NCBI GenBank assembly: GCA_022014175.1
Contig: JAKLLR010000012.1
Coordinates: 1-32,687 of the forward strand
Reading direction: 5' to 3'
Origin: Gammaproteobacteria bacterium
GTDB lineage: Bacteria > Pseudomonadota > Gammaproteobacteria > Immundisolibacterales > JAKLLR01
DNA: 32,687 bases
The position numbers were made by a program, and so were the translations under genes. A model generated the notes under the pieces. That model was not told the DNA's origin. It made no database searches and saw only the letters and a program-made list of their open reading frames with translations. Position 1 is the stretch's first letter; each line of letters opens with the position of its first letter. Of this stretch, positions 32,275 through 32,687 are shown in pieces.

Positions 32275-32687
32275 AATCCCGCGTCCGCTGCGACGGAAGC
32301 CTCACAGCCAGGGTCGGTGAGAAAGGTCTCTCCGGGGTCGATCACTGCGGTACCGGCGAGGAATCGACGCCCGAGCAGGATGGGGTAGTTGAATTCGGAG
32401 CGGTCGATCAGGGAGAACTGGGCCCGGTGCCAGCGCCCGACAAAGCAGAATTCCAGCTCGACCACTGTCCGCCGGTCGTGGTTGCCATCGTGCTCCTTGA
32501 TACGCACATATCGAGTGACCGGCCGCTCCATGGCCACAGCCTCAAGATGGTCCTCCTTGTCACGGAGAACCAACTCGAACTTCACCCAGGGCTTGCCCTT
32601 TCGCTCAAAGGCGTCGATGTTGCGGGCATTGATCGAGGAGGTCCTGGCCCCCGAGTCGAGTTTTGCTGTCACCTCATGCCGTGGCGC
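32271..32687 (-). CDS. retropepsin-like (PF05618) protease, C-terminal part (cut by window edge)
   Basis: The last 138 residues of a small aspartic-protease-like protein of the 'ATP-dependent zinc protease' family (PF05618). The catalytic loop KLDSGARTSSINA is present at the beginning of the visible part, followed by the beta-rich body (VKFELVLRDK, VVELEFCFVGRWHRAQFSL, NYPILLGRRFL). The frame is open to the right edge, and family members usually have more residues before the Asp-Ser-Gly loop, so the start is outside. RimB, a relative in Pseudomonas, is a protease that acts with the glutamate ligase RimK. Here a ligase and a membrane protein are joined by 4-nt overlaps. Confidence 0.88.
   Translation of the reverse strand, partial: APRHEVTAKLDSGARTSSINARNIDAFERKGKPWVKFELVLRDKEDHLEAVAMERPVTRYVRIKEHDGNHDRRTVVELEFCFVGRWHRAQFSLIDRSEFNYPILLGRRFLAGTAVIDPGETFLTDPGCEASVAADAGL

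Noticed and set aside
1-32687. CRISPR arrays, prophage or insertion-sequence genes
   Set aside because: No regularly spaced repeats, transposase, integrase or phage structural motifs were seen on reading both strands.

Overview
The window looks like chromosomal DNA of a GC-rich, aerobic gammaproteobacterium, possibly marine or salt-exposed. The lineage call rests on the rplM-rpsI pair, a Coq7 ubiquinone hydroxylase, BioA, SfsA, NhaA and several outer-membrane and lipoprotein genes. I see no phage, insertion sequence or CRISPR array. Most genes look like ordinary chromosomal genes, set among small accessory clusters.

Layout. (1) 1-5019, minus strand: a four-gene envelope operon in the order DUF1302 outer-membrane protein, DUF1329 protein, YCF48-like beta-propeller, MMPL/RND transporter (cut by the left edge). 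It has a possible promoter with a TetR-like palindrome and a strong hairpin between its second and third genes. (2) 5354-6268, minus: rplM-rpsI followed 5 nt later by a tRNA-Gln(CUG). (3) 6401-7524, minus: a [2Fe-2S] thioredoxin-like ferredoxin and an alpha/beta hydrolase, ended by a good intrinsic terminator. (4) 7606-11750, plus: glcF-like Fe-S protein, coq7, bioA and nfo, tightly packed. (5) 11751-12166: a probable broken gene. (6) 12222-13304: an outer-membrane protein. (7) 13312-14724, minus: two tandem secreted cupins. (8) 14786-18988, minus: sfsA and a single-chain pyruvate carboxylase, divergent from a MarR regulator.

(9) 19807-22478, plus: an HMG-CoA-synthase-like protein fused to a DUF35 Zn-ribbon/OB domain, coupled by a TAATG overlap to an SCP2-type thiolase. 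In my manual alignment the synthase half lacks the canonical Glu, Cys and His catalytic residues while the thiolase keeps its own. This is the most unusual system in the window. (10) 22658-24217, plus: a lipoprotein, a phosphoribosyltransferase and an NTF2-like protein. (11) 24214-25830, minus: an MdaB-like flavoprotein, then an AT-richer patch holding an encapsulated-ferritin homologue (no encapsulin, no visible cargo peptide) and a lone PAS-domain protein. (12) 25963-28027, minus: nhaA and an overlapping nitroreductase, with a long structured leader ahead of nhaA that resembles a riboswitch. (13) 28375-29541, minus: a metal-dependent amidohydrolase. (14) 29786-32687, minus: a three-gene module of retropepsin-like protease (cut by the right edge), inactive-transglutaminase/7TM membrane protein and RimK-like ATP-grasp ligase, joined by 4-nt overlaps.

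The common themes are acyl-CoA/hydrophobic-compound metabolism (MMPL cluster, synthase-thiolase pair, amidohydrolase), redox and iron handling, and envelope proteins. Links between distant clusters are inference. All family calls were made by reading the translated sequence, without database searches.
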